DNA from: Fischerella sp. CENA71
GTDB taxonomy: Bacteria; Cyanobacteriota; Cyanobacteriia; Cyanobacteriales; Nostocaceae
DNA: 64,000 bases
Reading direction: 5' to 3'
Assembly (NCBI GenBank): GCA_024239075.1
Contig: JANBVI010000028.1
Span: 33,020 to 97,019, forward strand
Position 1 is the stretch's first letter; the number at the start of each line of letters is the position of its first letter. The notes under the pieces are model-generated. The model had not been told where the DNA came from and searched no databases. It worked only from the letters and a program-made list of their open reading frames with translations. The position numbers and the translations under genes were made by a program. This document shows positions 1-8,761 of the stretch, one piece after another.

Positions 1-904
1 CTAGTCGCTCCATAGCTTTTTCCAGTTCTGCAATGACATTTTTGATATATTGCTCATTCTTGGCAGCTAATCGCTCAGATTCTTCTAGTTTTGCTAAGAC
101 ATCGGTATAGCTGTGTTGTTGAAACTCTGCTATTTTTGACAAGGCGTTTTTGGCTTTTTCCTGCTTGATAGCATTTTGAAATTGCAGGCGTTCGCTAACA
201 CTTAAACTTTTGATAAATTTAACTTTTAAACATGCTAAATCTGCATGAATTTGATTATAAATTTCTATGGTTTTGTTGACAAAAACAAGATCCTCATTCC
301 GTTCAATTTGTGCTATCAAGTTTTTGTAATTAACAGATTTTATTTCAAGATCGGTTTTAAATTTATTCAATCTTTTGATAATTCTTTCATCTTTAATTTG
401 TTTGATTTTGGTATCTATGGATTTTTTCAGCTTGTCAATACATTCTTCAATATGAGAATTTAAAATTTCTTTGATATTGAATAAAAATTTATCTATAACA
501 GCATCGGCAAATAGTTTTTCTTCCTCTGCTTTCCCTTGATAAACTTCTAGTTCAGCCTTAAGATTTGCAATTGTATCTAACAATTTTTTGTTCACTGACT
601 GCTCTAGTCGTAATCGGTTTTCAACTCCGAGTTTTATCTCTACTTCCTTAGTCAATTCTGCAATTTTCTGCTCTCTAGGTTTAATAAAAGCTTCTATCTG
701 ATTATTGGCGTTGTCTTCATACAAATGAGAACTGGCTTCATTGACTATACCGATCGCAGCACTGCTGACAGCTACAATCCAAGCAAGTGTTTTTGCATTT
801 GGATTTTCGCTTTGTACAGCCACTACAGCAGCTAAGAAGGTTAAACACCCTGCGATCGCGTTGATGATATTCCTGGGCTGTCTTAAAGAGATTTTATGTG
901 TCAT
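1..904 (-). CDS. Membrane-anchored coiled-coil protein, C-terminus cut by window edge
   Basis: I do not recognise a named family. The reverse strand reads open from an ATG at 904 to the left edge, so about 301 residues are visible and the C-terminus is missing. An AAGGA ribosome-binding site lies just upstream of the ATG, and an in-frame stop lies about 30 bases further upstream, which fixes the start. Residues about 12-30 and 40-58 are hydrophobic and look like two membrane segments close to the N-terminus. The rest is rich in Glu, Lys and Leu with heptad-like spacing, so a long cytoplasmic coiled coil is likely. The fragment has no catalytic motif I can see. A structural or scaffolding role at the membrane is an inference only. 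Confidence 0.75.
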   Translation of the reverse strand, partial: MTHKISLRQPRNIINAIAGCLTFLAAVVAVQSENPNAKTLAWIVAVSSAAIGIVNEASSHLYEDNANNQIEAFIKPREQKIAELTKEVEIKLGVENRLRLEQSVNKKLLDTIANLKAELEVYQGKAEEEKLFADAVIDKFLFNIKEILNSHIEECIDKLKKSIDTKIKQIKDERIIKRLNKFKTDLEIKSVNYKNLIAQIERNEDLVFVNKTIEIYNQIHADLACLKVKFIKSLSVSERLQFQNAIKQEKAKNALSKIAEFQQHSYTDVLAKLEESERLAAKNEQYIKNVIAELEKAMERL

Positions 905-1532
905 AATAATATCCTTAATCTTCTGTTTCGCCTACACACCAAACAGCTTGAAACAGATCGTAGCTAAATATATACCTTTTTTTAGGTATATAAAAATACT
1001 ACAATTTTCAGTATTTTGGTTTTATTCTAAATTATCTTGAATGATTTTCTCCTCAAAAACCAAATTATATTCTATTAAATCCTAAACGATAGTCATTGCA
1101 TCAGCTTGAGGGGAATTGCCCCTCTATTACCTGTCAAGCAATCAAATTAAATAGCGATCGCTCATTATGAGCCAAGCCAGTATTTTCAACTGTGCGGCTG
1201 CTGACATTTTCTGTTTTTTCACTTATCTCAAAACTGACTTAAACAAGGGGTGTAAGGGTATAGGGATATAGGGGTGTAGGAAGAGTCATATTTTTTTATT
1301 CACTTTGGTGTATGCACCTTATGACGACTACTGCTGAGATATGTGTTAAATCATCTTGATTGATCTGGTATTGCGCCCCTGATTGAGCAGCTTAGAGTGA
1401 CAAGCGTACTACATCATAAGAGAATGAATGTATTGAAACAGCCGTAATGCCGCAGTTCAGCAATCTAATTAGGCAGTTTGAGAAATTTACTGCCGTTTTG
1501 AGCGAATCTCTAACACCAAGTTTTTCATCATT
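905..1532. other. Intergenic region with one dispersed repeat
   Basis: No gene is supported here. A small stem (GAGGGG/CCCCTC, 1108-1124) and a dispersed G/T/A-rich repeat at about 1233-1289 are the only structures. The repeat has a second copy at 47001-47047; both begin ACTGACTT and carry GGGTGTAAGGGTATAGGG-like units. The rest is AT-rich and unremarkable. Confidence 0.6.
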
Positions 1533-2555
1533 CTATTTTTTCTTTAAAATAGGTTTTTGGCTTGGTTTTTGCTGACGGTTGCTGCGCTCATCAGAATTAT
1601 TTTTTGGAGTAGGCTGCTGTACTTGCTGTACTCTAGGCTTATCTTTCTGAGATGCTTGCAGGGCGGTAGCTTTATCCTTTTTGGATGCTTTGAGAAATCT
1701 GGGTGCAGTCTCTTGCGGTGGAGCTAAGAGTGCCACAAAACCAAAAACATCACGCCCAGGCAGAAATTTCGCCTTCAAGGTGACAAATGTTGGTTGTCCT
1801 TGATCTTCTTTAGGAGCTTTGGGATTAAATCTAAAAGGCCTGACTGGTGCATCCTTCCAAAGCAAGGGTAAATGACTAGCCTTCATGAATTTCACCTTTT
1901 GAGCAGGCTCGGCTTGCTTAATATATTCGAGTCTTTCACGAGTAAAGTTACGAAAAACGGAGATACAAGGAGTAGGACAAACAGGAATAAACTGCCATAG
2001 TCCTGAGAATTTAAACTCCAAGTCCATTAACTCTGCTGAAACTGCTTCTTCAAATCGCCCTTTGTCAAAGCCAACTAGCTGAAAAGCAATGCGATGTGGT
2101 TGATCTTTGCGTGGAAAATGAATTGCTTTTGGATAAACAACCAGACGTTGAGTTCGATTACCTGTTGCTTCGATTTCTTTTTGGAGGGCTTCAAATACTT
2201 TGCGCTTTCGGGGAACATAGAAAAGTGGGTATTGAGAGCGACCGATGGTAACAGTGTTTTTACCATCCTCAGTTAAGTTTACCTCCCCAGTAATCACCCC
2301 AACTGCTTGAAAGATCGCTCCTGAATCTTCAATTTCTGGTTGTGCTTCAGTATTCTGATTAACTTGCTCGTCAGCAGATGGGGTTTGAAGTGGAGGAGCA
2401 GCCTCATACGAATTTGTGGAATCTTGTAGAGACTGATCTGGGGAGTCTGGGGAAGTTTTTTCTTCTTCCCCAGCTACCCCTGCTTGCCCAAAATGCATCA
2501 AGGAATGCAACTTAGTATCAGTAGGCTCATTGGGGTTTGGTTCGGCAAATGCCAT
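1533..2555 (-). CDS. Conserved-looking hypothetical protein, possible OB-like core
   Basis: A 340-residue protein that I do not recognise. Residues 1-80 are acidic, Pro/Ser/Gln-rich and probably disordered. A folded core spans about 80-290, with two beta-rich stretches around GVITGEVNL and the FVTLKAKFLPGRDVFGF region that could be OB-like folds; this is a guess from sequence texture. The last 50 residues are Lys/Gln/Pro-rich and basic, suiting nucleic-acid or acidic-partner contact. There is no signal peptide or membrane segment. It is divergent from a small ribbon-helix-helix-like gene (2697-3002), and palindromic GTAGAC/GTCTAC sites lie between the two starts, so co-regulation by that protein is plausible. 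Confidence 0.7.
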   Translation of the reverse strand: MAFAEPNPNEPTDTKLHSLMHFGQAGVAGEEEKTSPDSPDQSLQDSTNSYEAAPPLQTPSADEQVNQNTEAQPEIEDSGAIFQAVGVITGEVNLTEDGKNTVTIGRSQYPLFYVPRKRKVFEALQKEIEATGNRTQRLVVYPKAIHFPRKDQPHRIAFQLVGFDKGRFEEAVSAELMDLEFKFSGLWQFIPVCPTPCISVFRNFTRERLEYIKQAEPAQKVKFMKASHLPLLWKDAPVRPFRFNPKAPKEDQGQPTFVTLKAKFLPGRDVFGFVALLAPPQETAPRFLKASKKDKATALQASQKDKPRVQQVQQPTPKNNSDERSNRQQKPSQKPILKKK

Positions 2556-2605
2556 AATTGTTGTTTTTTTTTGAAATCGCTAATTATTCTATTTTATGGT
2601 ATACA

Positions 2606-2645
2606 AATTGTCTACAATTTGTTGTAGACGACAACGTAGACAATT
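2606..2645. promoter_or_regulatory. Palindromic operator-like site between divergent genes
   Basis: A perfect 10-bp inverted repeat, AATTGTCTAC (2606-2615) and GTAGACAATT (2636-2645), encloses a third GTAGAC half-site at 2624-2629. A further GTCTAC lies at 2688-2693. Such clustered half-sites are typical of ribbon-helix-helix operators. The site lies between the starts of the 340-residue gene and the small regulator gene and could control both. Binding is inferred, not shown. Confidence 0.55.
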
Positions 2646-2663
2646 TATAATTAAGACTTTACC

Positions 2664-2685
2664 ATGTATACAACTACGTATACAT
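2664..2685. promoter_or_regulatory. Second palindrome, ATGTATAC arms, in regulator leader
   Basis: ATGTATAC (2664-2671) and GTATACAT (2678-2685) form a perfect 8-bp inverted repeat with a 6-bp spacer. It covers the first in-frame ATG of the regulator ORF. This supports translation starting at the later ATG (2697) and leaves this segment as operator or leader DNA. It may be a second binding site or a distinct regulator's site. Confidence 0.4.
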
Positions 2686-2696
2686 CAGTCTACAGA

Positions 2697-3002
2697 ATGC
2701 CTAGTAAAGTCATCTCGTTTCGGTTAAGTGAAGTCGAAATTCAAGCACTGTCAGCACTACAAACTTCTGAAGATGAGTCACTAAACCAAACTGCGGCTAG
2801 GTTGCTCAGGAATATTCTTGGTACATCTACAGTCTCATCTCAAGCGTCTATGAGTGTAGATATCAGAGAGATAGTTAGACAGGAAGTAGAAGCGATCGCT
2901 TTGTCTACACCATCTATTGTTATGGATATGAGAGAAATGGTCAAACAGGAAGTAGAAGTTGCGATCTCTGAGTTAAGTAGGGTAGGCTCTGGAGAACAGT
3001 AA
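2697..3002 (+). CDS. Small ribbon-helix-helix-like DNA-binding protein
   Basis: About 101 residues starting MPSKVISFRLSEVEIQAL, a pattern typical of MetJ/Arc (ribbon-helix-helix) proteins: a short beta strand followed by two helices. The frame is open from an earlier ATG at 2664, but that codon lies inside a perfect palindrome, so the ATG at 2697 is preferred. The C-terminal half contains two similar segments (DIREIVRQEVEAI and DMREMVKQEVEVA), an internal duplication likely to form helices for oligomerisation. It is divergent from the 340-residue gene at 1533-2555. Autoregulation and control of the neighbour through the intervening palindromes is an inference. It could also be an orphan antitoxin, but no toxin is adjacent. 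Confidence 0.65.
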   Translation: MPSKVISFRLSEVEIQALSALQTSEDESLNQTAARLLRNILGTSTVSSQASMSVDIREIVRQEVEAIALSTPSIVMDMREMVKQEVEVAISELSRVGSGEQ

Positions 3003-3279
3003 GCAAAGAACCATTAAATTTTAAATTTTTTATGTTATTTTCTGCCAAATCTGGTTTTCAAGCAGATACTGGTTGCGCTAGTTCATTTTTGGCTGACATG
3101 AATTAAATATTACAGTTCATTGCAATTCCTGTTTCAAGCCTAATAACTCACAGTCATTCCGACTACAATAATTAAAACGAACTCATAACGACTATGTATA
3201 AGTCGCTGTTTCTGCTCAACCTCGACCTCATGATCACAAACAGCAACATCTAAACGAAATTGATGGAGATATCACCCAC

Positions 3280-4770
3280 ATGGCTGATCCCAAAACATTG
3301 ACAACCGCTGATGGTATTCCAGTTGCAGATAATCAGAATTCTTTGACAGCAGGTGAGCGTGGTCCTGTGTTGATGCAGGATTTTCACCTAATGGAGAAGC
3401 TAGCTCACTTTAACCGAGAGCGGATTCCTGAGCGTGTTGTTCATGCCAAAGGAGCCGCTGCATTTGGCACATTCACTGTTACTCAGGACATCACTCGTTA
3501 CAGTAAAGCCAAAGTTTTTTCCGAGATTGGCAAACAAACCCAGGTTCTGCTGAGATTTTCTACTGTGGGAGGCGAAAAAGGTTCAGCTGATGCCGAACGT
3601 GACCCTAGAGGCTTTGCAGTCAAATTCTATACCGAAGAAGGCAACTGGGACTTAGCAGGGAATAACACACCAGTCTTTTTCATCCGTGATCCACTCAAAT
3701 TTCCTGATTTTATTCATACACAAAAACGTAATCCACAAACTAACTACAAAGATGCCAACGCCATGTGGGATTTCTGGTCACTCAGCCCAGAAGCTCTACA
3801 TCAAGTAACGATTTTATTCAGCGATCGCGGTACTCCCAAAACCTATCGGCACATGAACGGCTATGGTAGCCATACATTTAGCTTGATCAATGCTCAAGGT
3901 CAACGAGTGTGGTGCAAGTTTCATTTCAAAACCATCCAAGGAATTGAAAACTTTACCGCAGAAGAAGCAATTCGGGTTAAGGGAGAAGATCCAGATCATG
4001 CAACCCGTGATTTATTTGAAGCGATCGCCCGCGGCGACTATCCTAAATGGCGAGTCTGCATTCAGGTAATGACTGAAGAACAAGCAGCACACCATCAGGA
4101 TAATCCTTTTGATCTGACCAAGGTTTGGAAGCATTCCGAATATCCCTTAATTGACGTGGGTATTCTTGAACTCAACCGCAATCCGCAAAACTACTTTGCA
4201 GAAGTCGAGCAGGCGGCGTTTTCTCCTTCTAATGTCGTTCCTGGGATTAGCTTCTCTCCCGATAAGGTATTGCAAGCCCGCATTATGTCTTATCCCGATG
4301 CTCATCGTTATCGTATCGGTGCGAACTATCAACAATTACCCGTCAATCAACCGAAGTGTCCGGTGATGCACTACCAGCGTGATGGCGCGATGGCATTGGG
4401 CAACAATGGAGGTAACACACCGAACTATGAACCCAACAGCTACGAGGATACACCGAAGCAAAATTGTGCCTATGCAGAGCCAGCTTTGGATTTAGGGAAT
4501 GTCAAAGTTGATCGCTATGACCACCGTGCAGGTAACGACGATTATACCCAAGCTGGAGACCTCTATCGGCTCATGACACCCGACCAACAACAGCGTCTGA
4601 TCCAAAACATTGTAGGCAGTTTGAGTCAAGCAAGAAGTGAAATTCAGATGCGCCAACTTTGCCATTTCTTCCGAGCAGATGTAAATTACGGTCGTCGTGT
4701 GGCAGAAGGATTGGGAATTACCATTGATCCAGCGATGATTCCAACCTCAGCTCAACCCATCGGGGCATAA
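3280..4770 (+). CDS. katA: Monofunctional haem catalase
   Basis: Catalase converts hydrogen peroxide to water and oxygen. The 496-residue length fits the small-subunit (clade 3) haem catalases. Visible signatures include the distal histidine region [12 protein letters not shown] (near residue 55), the asparagine-containing [10 protein letters not shown] segment, the [20 protein letters not shown] block, and the proximal haem-tyrosine motif [14 protein letters not shown]. There is no signal peptide, so it acts in the cytoplasm. A GGAG-type site lies about a dozen bases before the ATG. It stands alone, followed by a strong stem-loop at 4893-4931. From general knowledge, several Nostoc-type strains rely on manganese catalases, so a haem catalase may be strain-specific; the sequence shows no direct sign of transfer. 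Confidence 0.95.
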   Translation: MADPKTLTTADGIPVADNQNSLTAGERGPVLMQDFHLMEKLAHFNRERIPERVVHAKGAAAFGTFTVTQDITRYSKAKVFSEIGKQTQVLLRFSTVGGEKGSADAERDPRGFAVKFYTEEGNWDLAGNNTPVFFIRDPLKFPDFIHTQKRNPQTNYKDANAMWDFWSLSPEALHQVTILFSDRGTPKTYRHMNGYGSHTFSLINAQGQRVWCKFHFKTIQGIENFTAEEAIRVKGEDPDHATRDLFEAIARGDYPKWRVCIQVMTEEQAAHHQDNPFDLTKVWKHSEYPLIDVGILELNRNPQNYFAEVEQAAFSPSNVVPGISFSPDKVLQARIMSYPDAHRYRIGANYQQLPVNQPKCPVMHYQRDGAMALGNNGGNTPNYEPNSYEDTPKQNCAYAEPALDLGNVKVDRYDHRAGNDDYTQAGDLYRLMTPDQQQRLIQNIVGSLSQARSEIQMRQLCHFFRADVNYGRRVAEGLGITIDPAMIPTSAQPIGA

Positions 4771-4817
4771 AAATTGGGCATTGGACATCGGGAAGAGACT
4801 TGTTAAATAATTCTCTC

Positions 4818-4878
4818 TTGTCTCCCTTGTCTCCCTTGTCTCCAATCCTCGATCCCCGATCTCCGATCCCTGCTCCCT
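4818..4878. repeat. Short tandem heptamer-like repeats
   Basis: Runs of GTCTCCCTT-type units followed by CGATCCC-type units lie between katA and its downstream stem-loop. They resemble the short tandemly repeated repetitive (STRR) heptamers known from heterocystous cyanobacteria. Similar tracts recur throughout this window. Confidence 0.6.
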
Positions 4879-4892
4879 GGTAATAAATTTTA

Positions 4893-4931
4893 AATCCCCA
4901 TAAATTCTGACTTCCAGAATCTATGGGGATT
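4893..4931. terminator. Long stem-loop between convergent katA and tmk
   Basis: Two 17-base arms (4893-4909 and 4915-4931) pair at 16 of 17 positions around a 5-base loop. It sits between the convergent stops of katA and tmk, so it could terminate transcription from both sides. No clean T-run follows on either strand, so intrinsic termination is likely but not certain. Confidence 0.6.
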
Positions 4932-4971
4932 AGGGTTAGGGGGTTAGGGGTTATGTTTTTATTATACTCGA

Positions 4972-5604
4972 TTAAATTACTTTCAGCTTCTCAATTAAGA
5001 TTTTTTGAACTTGTTTTTGGACTATTTCTACATCGGCGTTGGCATCTATACGTACAATTCTGTGTGGGTGGGTTTTAGCTAACTCGGCATATCCTTGTTG
5101 AATGCGACGATGAAAGGCGATCGCTTCTTGTTCGATGCGATCTAGGGTTGTGGATGTTCCGCGTTTACGGGCTAATCCGACCTCAACATCAAGATCAAGC
5201 CATAGGGTAATATCACTTTCTAAGCCATTGGTAGCAATGCTGTTGAGGCGATCAATTAAACTCATGTCTAAACCACGACCATAACTCTGGTAAGCAATAG
5301 TAGAGTCGGTATAGCGATCGCACAGTATAGTTTTACCAGCTGCAAGATTTGGTTTGAGTTCTTCTTCTACGTGTTGCGCTCGGTCAGCAGCGTATAACAA
5401 TAATTCTGTTCTATCAGCAATTGGCTGATCTGGTGATTTTTCCAGTAACAAGCGCCTTAAATGCAAGCCTAAAGAAGTTCCTCCCGGTTCACGAGTCACT
5501 AAAACAGAGATTCCCAGGCTTTGCAACCACTCACTACAAAGTTGTATCTGAGTTGTTTTGCCGCAACCTTCCACCCCTTCAAATACAATCAATTTGCCAT
5601 TCAT
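4972..5604 (-). CDS. tmk: Thymidylate kinase
   Basis: Phosphorylates dTMP to dTDP in the cytoplasm for DNA precursor synthesis. From the ATG at 5604 the protein has 210 residues. The P-loop FEGVEGCGKTTQ lies at about residues 8-19, the TREPGGTS motif follows, then LLLYAADRAQHVEE and the ILCDRYTDSTIAYQ (DRY-type) segment typical of the family. The frame also opens at a GTG at 5619, but the ATG at 5604 has GGAG about ten bases upstream and gives the usual MNGKLIVFEG start. It converges on katA, with a stem-loop between them. Confidence 0.95.
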   Translation of the reverse strand: MNGKLIVFEGVEGCGKTTQIQLCSEWLQSLGISVLVTREPGGTSLGLHLRRLLLEKSPDQPIADRTELLLYAADRAQHVEEELKPNLAAGKTILCDRYTDSTIAYQSYGRGLDMSLIDRLNSIATNGLESDITLWLDLDVEVGLARKRGTSTTLDRIEQEAIAFHRRIQQGYAELAKTHPHRIVRIDANADVEIVQKQVQKILIEKLKVI

Positions 5605-5730
5605 CCTAAGGAACTCCACGTATCAATTAAAAATAAAAAATTAAAAGTCTGAGTATTACCAAAGATATTTATGTCTTTAATTGAAAATAAGAAATAATAA
5701 GACGGAAAGCAACTGTATGTTTTTGCAATA

Positions 5731-6213
5731 ATGTCAGCAGTACCAACAATCAATTTTCGGGAAGCTACTACCCAAGAAGATTATTTGATTGCTCAACACT
5801 TCTATCTTCTGTGGCGAGATAATAATGTTGCAGCAGCATCGCTTCGTTCTGACTGGCTAGAAACTGTTCTTGAATTTACCCAACAAGCACGTCAAAATTT
5901 ATACTATAAAGCCTTTGTGGCAGAAGTTGATGACAAGGTGGTTGGTTCTGCCAGTAGTCAGCTTTTTGCCGGTCTTTATCCCCATATTTTGACAGATGAT
6001 CACCGCAAATATGGTTATGTTTGGGGTGTTTATGTTGACGCAGCTTATCGAGGTCAAGGTATTGCCAAGCAACTCACGAGTATGGCTATTGATTACCTCA
6101 AGGCGATCGCTTGTACACGAGTAATTCTTCACGCCTCACCTTTAGGTAAACCAGTTTATGATCGGCTAGGTTTTTTGCCAAGCAATGAAATGCGGTTGGA
6201 TATTATAGATTAG
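5731..6213 (+). CDS. GNAT-family N-acetyltransferase
   Basis: A 160-residue acetyl-CoA-dependent transferase of the GNAT fold. The acetyl-CoA pyrophosphate-binding motif (R/Q-x-x-G-x-G/A) is visible as RGQGIAKQL near residue 106, preceded by the beta-strand GYVWGVYVD. The C-terminal PVYDRLGF block is also characteristic. The substrate cannot be read from the sequence. Its last four bases overlap the end of the convergent rexT gene, so transcription of the two could interfere. Upstream it is divergent from tmk. Confidence 0.85.
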   Translation: MSAVPTINFREATTQEDYLIAQHFYLLWRDNNVAAASLRSDWLETVLEFTQQARQNLYYKAFVAEVDDKVVGSASSQLFAGLYPHILTDDHRKYGYVWGVYVDAAYRGQGIAKQLTSMAIDYLKAIACTRVILHASPLGKPVYDRLGFLPSNEMRLDIID

Positions 6214-6548
6214 TTACTCTTGACCATCGACTCTTGACTCATCAATGGTTGTGCTGATCGCAGTACTACATCTAGCAACCCCGGAAACAATTCTTCTAAA
6301 TCTTCTCGCCTGAGTGAATTTATGTGTTGTGTTCCCTCTTTGCGAGTCCAAACCACGCCAGACTCCCTTAAAATTTTAAAATGGTTGGACATGGTAGACT
6401 TGGCGATCGCAAAATCAAAGTCGGCGCAACATTGCTCTCCTTTTGCCGCCAATTGCCGCACAACCTCCAAGCGCACAGGATCGCCTAAAGCATATAACAC
6501 TCCTGCCAATGATATATGTTGTTGTTCAGGGTGATACAGAAATCTCAT
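6210..6548 (-). CDS. rexT: ArsR-family redox repressor RexT
   Basis: A 112-residue ArsR-type winged-helix regulator. The recognition helix region [20 protein letters not shown] is clear. Residues 40 and 41 are adjacent cysteines (GEQCCADF). In Anabaena/Nostoc, RexT represses the thioredoxin gene trxA2, and vicinal cysteines at this place sense hydrogen peroxide by forming a disulfide; this is established knowledge for RexT. Here the gene is divergent from a thioredoxin gene with a perfect palindrome between them, which matches that system. The identity rests on the cysteine pair, the length and the neighbourhood. The end overlaps the GNAT gene by four bases. Confidence 0.88.
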   Translation of the reverse strand: MRFLYHPEQQHISLAGVLYALGDPVRLEVVRQLAAKGEQCCADFDFAIAKSTMSNHFKILRESGVVWTRKEGTQHINSLRREDLEELFPGLLDVVLRSAQPLMSQESMVKSN

Positions 6549-6581
6549 ACTTGCACAATCGCATAAATTAGACTATATTTT

Positions 6582-6606
6582 ATTTATTCGATTTTATCGA
6601 ATAAAT
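6582..6606. promoter_or_regulatory. Probable RexT operator palindrome
   Basis: ATTTATTCGAT (6582-6592) and ATCGAATAAAT (6596-6606) form a perfect 11-bp inverted repeat with a 3-bp centre. It lies 34 bases before rexT and 22 bases before trxA2, exactly where one bound repressor dimer could block both promoters. Long AT-rich dyads of this sort are usual for ArsR-family proteins. Binding is inferred from position and symmetry. Confidence 0.75.
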
Positions 6607-6627
6607 GAATTAAATAGGAGGGCAAGA

Positions 6628-6951
6628 ATGTCATCCATTACTAATGTGACAGAAGCCACATTCAAACAAGAAGTCCTGGAAAGTGATACGCCCGTATTAG
6701 TGGACTTTTGGGCGCCGTGGTGTGGTCCTTGTCGCATGGTGGCTCCCGTGGTAGATGAAGTGGCTGCTGAATACGTGGGGCAGGTAAAAGTTGTCAAGCT
6801 AAATACAGATCAGAATCCAACTGTTGCCAGTCATTATGGGATTCGTAGTATCCCCACACTCATGGTATTTAAAGGCGGTCGGCAAGTCGATACGGTTGTG
6901 GGCGCCGTGCCAAAAACAACCCTAGCTAAAACTTTAGCACAGTATCTGTAA
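6628..6951 (+). CDS. trxA2: Thioredoxin TrxA2
   Basis: A 107-residue cytoplasmic thioredoxin with the active site WCGPC at residues 31-35 and the cis-proline segment [13 protein letters not shown]. It reduces disulfides in target proteins. A strong ribosome-binding site (AGGAGGGCA) precedes the ATG. The gene is divergent from rexT across the palindrome at 6582-6606, so de-repression under peroxide stress is expected from what is known of RexT. A stem-loop follows at 6965-6987, suggesting its own short transcript rather than a long operon with the genes downstream. Confidence 0.92.
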   Translation: MSSITNVTEATFKQEVLESDTPVLVDFWAPWCGPCRMVAPVVDEVAAEYVGQVKVVKLNTDQNPTVASHYGIRSIPTLMVFKGGRQVDTVVGAVPKTTLAKTLAQYL

Positions 6952-6964
6952 TCAAGGTTGCAGC

Positions 6965-6987
6965 AAGGTAGGCGATTTGCCCACCTT
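6965..6987 (+). terminator. Stem-loop after trxA2
   Basis: AAGGTAGGC (6965-6973) pairs with GCCCACCTT (6979-6987), with one G-T pair, 14 bases after the trxA2 stop. There is no strong T-run, so it may stabilise the mRNA end or terminate weakly. Confidence 0.4.
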
Positions 6988-7140
6988 ATCTGACTAGAGA
7001 AAGGGGAATGAACTGTGGGGAATGGGGAAAATAGGTAGTTGGTAACGGGAAATGGGGTATGGTAATGAATTTTTCCAATCACCAATAGCCAAGAATAAAT
7101 CACCTATTCCCTACTTTTTGAGTTATGAGGGGTTAGCTCA

Positions 7141-7935
7141 ATGGACTTAAAATTAGATAGAAAATCTGCACTAGTAAGCGGTTCAACGACAGGTATTGGC
7201 TTTGCAATTGCTCAAACTTTAGCTCAAGAGGGTGCGTCGTTAATTATCAATGGTCGATCTGAGCAGAGAGTTGCAGAGGCAATAGATAAAATTAAACAGA
7301 GCAACCCTGAAGCCCAAGTTTCTGCGATTGTTGCCGATTTAGCAACAAAAGCAGGAGTCGAACAACTTTTTCAACAAGTTTCTAGCGTTGATATATTAGT
7401 TAACAATCTTGGTATTTACGAGCCAAAACCATTTGTAGAAATTACTGATGCAGATTGGTTGAACATTTTTGAAACGAATGTACTCAGTGGAGTCCGCTTG
7501 AGTCGCCAATACCTGCAAAACATGCTCAACCAAAACTGGGGGCGGATAATTTTTATCTCTAGTGAATCTGCAATCCAAATTCCCGTGGAAATGATTCATT
7601 ATGGCATGACCAAGACAGCACAACTAGCCATTTCTCGTGGTTTAGCAGAAATGACTGTGGGTACTGGAGTTACAGTCAACGCTGTTTTAGTAGGGCCTAC
7701 TCGTTCTGAAGGGGTGGACGAGTTTGTCAAAAATATGGCTAAGGAACGCGGTGTTAATTCCAGCAAGGTTGAGGCTGAATTTTTCCAGACAGTTCGCCCA
7801 AGTTCTCTACTCAAACGTTTTATTAGCACTGATGAAGTAGCAGCAATGGTGGTTTATCTATGTAGCCCTCTGGCTTCAGCTACTAACGGTGCTGCTTTAA
7901 GAGTAGATGGTGGTGTGATTAGGTCAATTATTTAG
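7141..7935 (+). CDS. Short-chain dehydrogenase/reductase
   Basis: A 264-residue NAD(P)-dependent oxidoreductase of the SDR family. The cofactor motif SGSTTGIGFAIA is at about residues 13-24, followed by NNLG near 89-92 and a Ser...Tyr-x-x-x-Lys catalytic set within FISSESAIQIPVEMIHYGMTK. The substrate is unknown. Only 33 bases separate it from the glutathione transferase gene downstream, so the two are likely co-transcribed. The 190-base gap before it carries the trxA2 stem-loop and heptamer-like GGGGAA/TGGGGAA repeats. Its place behind rexT-trxA2 suggests a role in carbonyl or electrophile detoxification; this is inference. Confidence 0.87.
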   Translation: MDLKLDRKSALVSGSTTGIGFAIAQTLAQEGASLIINGRSEQRVAEAIDKIKQSNPEAQVSAIVADLATKAGVEQLFQQVSSVDILVNNLGIYEPKPFVEITDADWLNIFETNVLSGVRLSRQYLQNMLNQNWGRIIFISSESAIQIPVEMIHYGMTKTAQLAISRGLAEMTVGTGVTVNAVLVGPTRSEGVDEFVKNMAKERGVNSSKVEAEFFQTVRPSSLLKRFISTDEVAAMVVYLCSPLASATNGAALRVDGGVIRSII

Positions 7936-7968
7936 CAGCGAAAGCACAGCAGAATCGGAGGATAATTC

Positions 7969-8673
7969 ATGATTGAGCTTTACTATTGGACAACACCCAA
8001 CGGTCACAAAATAACGATGTTCCTAGAGGAAGCCGAACTTCCTTACACAATTATTCCTGTAAACATAGGTGCAGGCGATCAGTTTAAACCGGAATTTTTG
8101 AAGATTGCACCTAATAATCGCATTCCTGCAATTATTGATCGCGAACCTGCTGATAGTGGTGAACCGATTTCAGTGTTCGAGTCTGGAGCTATTTTGCTAT
8201 ATTTGGCAGAAAAAACTGGAAAATTAATTCCAAATAATATACGCGATCGCGTTGAAGTCCTGCAATGGTTATTCTGGCAGATGGGAGGTCTGGGGCCAAT
8301 GGCAGGTCAAAATCACCACTTCAGCCAATACGCGCCAGAAAAAATTCCCTACGCCATCAACCGTTATGTAAATGAAACAGCAAGATTATACGCTGTGCTG
8401 AATAAACGCTTGAGCGATCGCGAATTTGTTGCTGGTAATAACTATTCGATTGCTGATATCGCCATCTATCCCTGGATTGTTCCTTATGAACGCCAAGGTC
8501 AAAAACTAGAAGATTTTCCTCACCTCAAGCGCTGGTTTGAAACTATTCAAGCACGTCCAGCAACTATCCGCGCCTACGAAAAAGCAGAAGCATTCAAAAA
8601 TCAGACACTAGACGTCGAAAAATCTCGGTCATTGTTGTTTAACCAATCAGCACAAACAGTGCAACCTTCTTGA
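7969..8673 (+). CDS. Glutathione S-transferase, Nu/YghU-like
   Basis: A 234-residue two-domain glutathione transferase. The N-terminal thioredoxin-like domain starts IELYYWTTPNGHKITMFLEE, and the glutathione-binding Pro and Glu-Ser pair appear in NRIPAI and SVFESGAILLYLAEKTG. The helical C-terminal domain contains the SIADIAIYPWI capping motif. The TTPNGHK segment resembles YfcG/YghU-type (Nu class) enzymes, which act on disulfides and peroxides. It follows the SDR gene closely and is probably in the same operon. GGAGGAT lies about eight bases before the ATG. Confidence 0.88.
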   Translation: MIELYYWTTPNGHKITMFLEEAELPYTIIPVNIGAGDQFKPEFLKIAPNNRIPAIIDREPADSGEPISVFESGAILLYLAEKTGKLIPNNIRDRVEVLQWLFWQMGGLGPMAGQNHHFSQYAPEKIPYAINRYVNETARLYAVLNKRLSDREFVAGNNYSIADIAIYPWIVPYERQGQKLEDFPHLKRWFETIQARPATIRAYEKAEAFKNQTLDVEKSRSLLFNQSAQTVQPS

Positions 8674-8761
8674 GATATTGAGCGTAATTTCACGCTCTAC
8701 AGAAGTATTAAATATTTCCTTGTTACAGTATAAATAGTACTTGTCACCTAAAAATTAAACT

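Noticed and set aside
245-463. 72-codon plus-strand ORF
   Set aside because: It is antisense to the coherent minus-strand frame that runs from 904 to the left edge, with no ribosome-binding site and a Phe/Asn/Ile-rich composition typical of a shadow.
741-1040. 99-codon plus-strand ORF with hydrophobic segments
   Set aside because: It overlaps the start of the better-supported minus-strand membrane protein; its hydrophobicity mirrors the antisense membrane segments.
1108-1124. GAGGGG/CCCCTC stem as a terminator
   Set aside because: Only six base pairs, no T-run, and it lies upstream of the left-edge gene rather than at a gene end.
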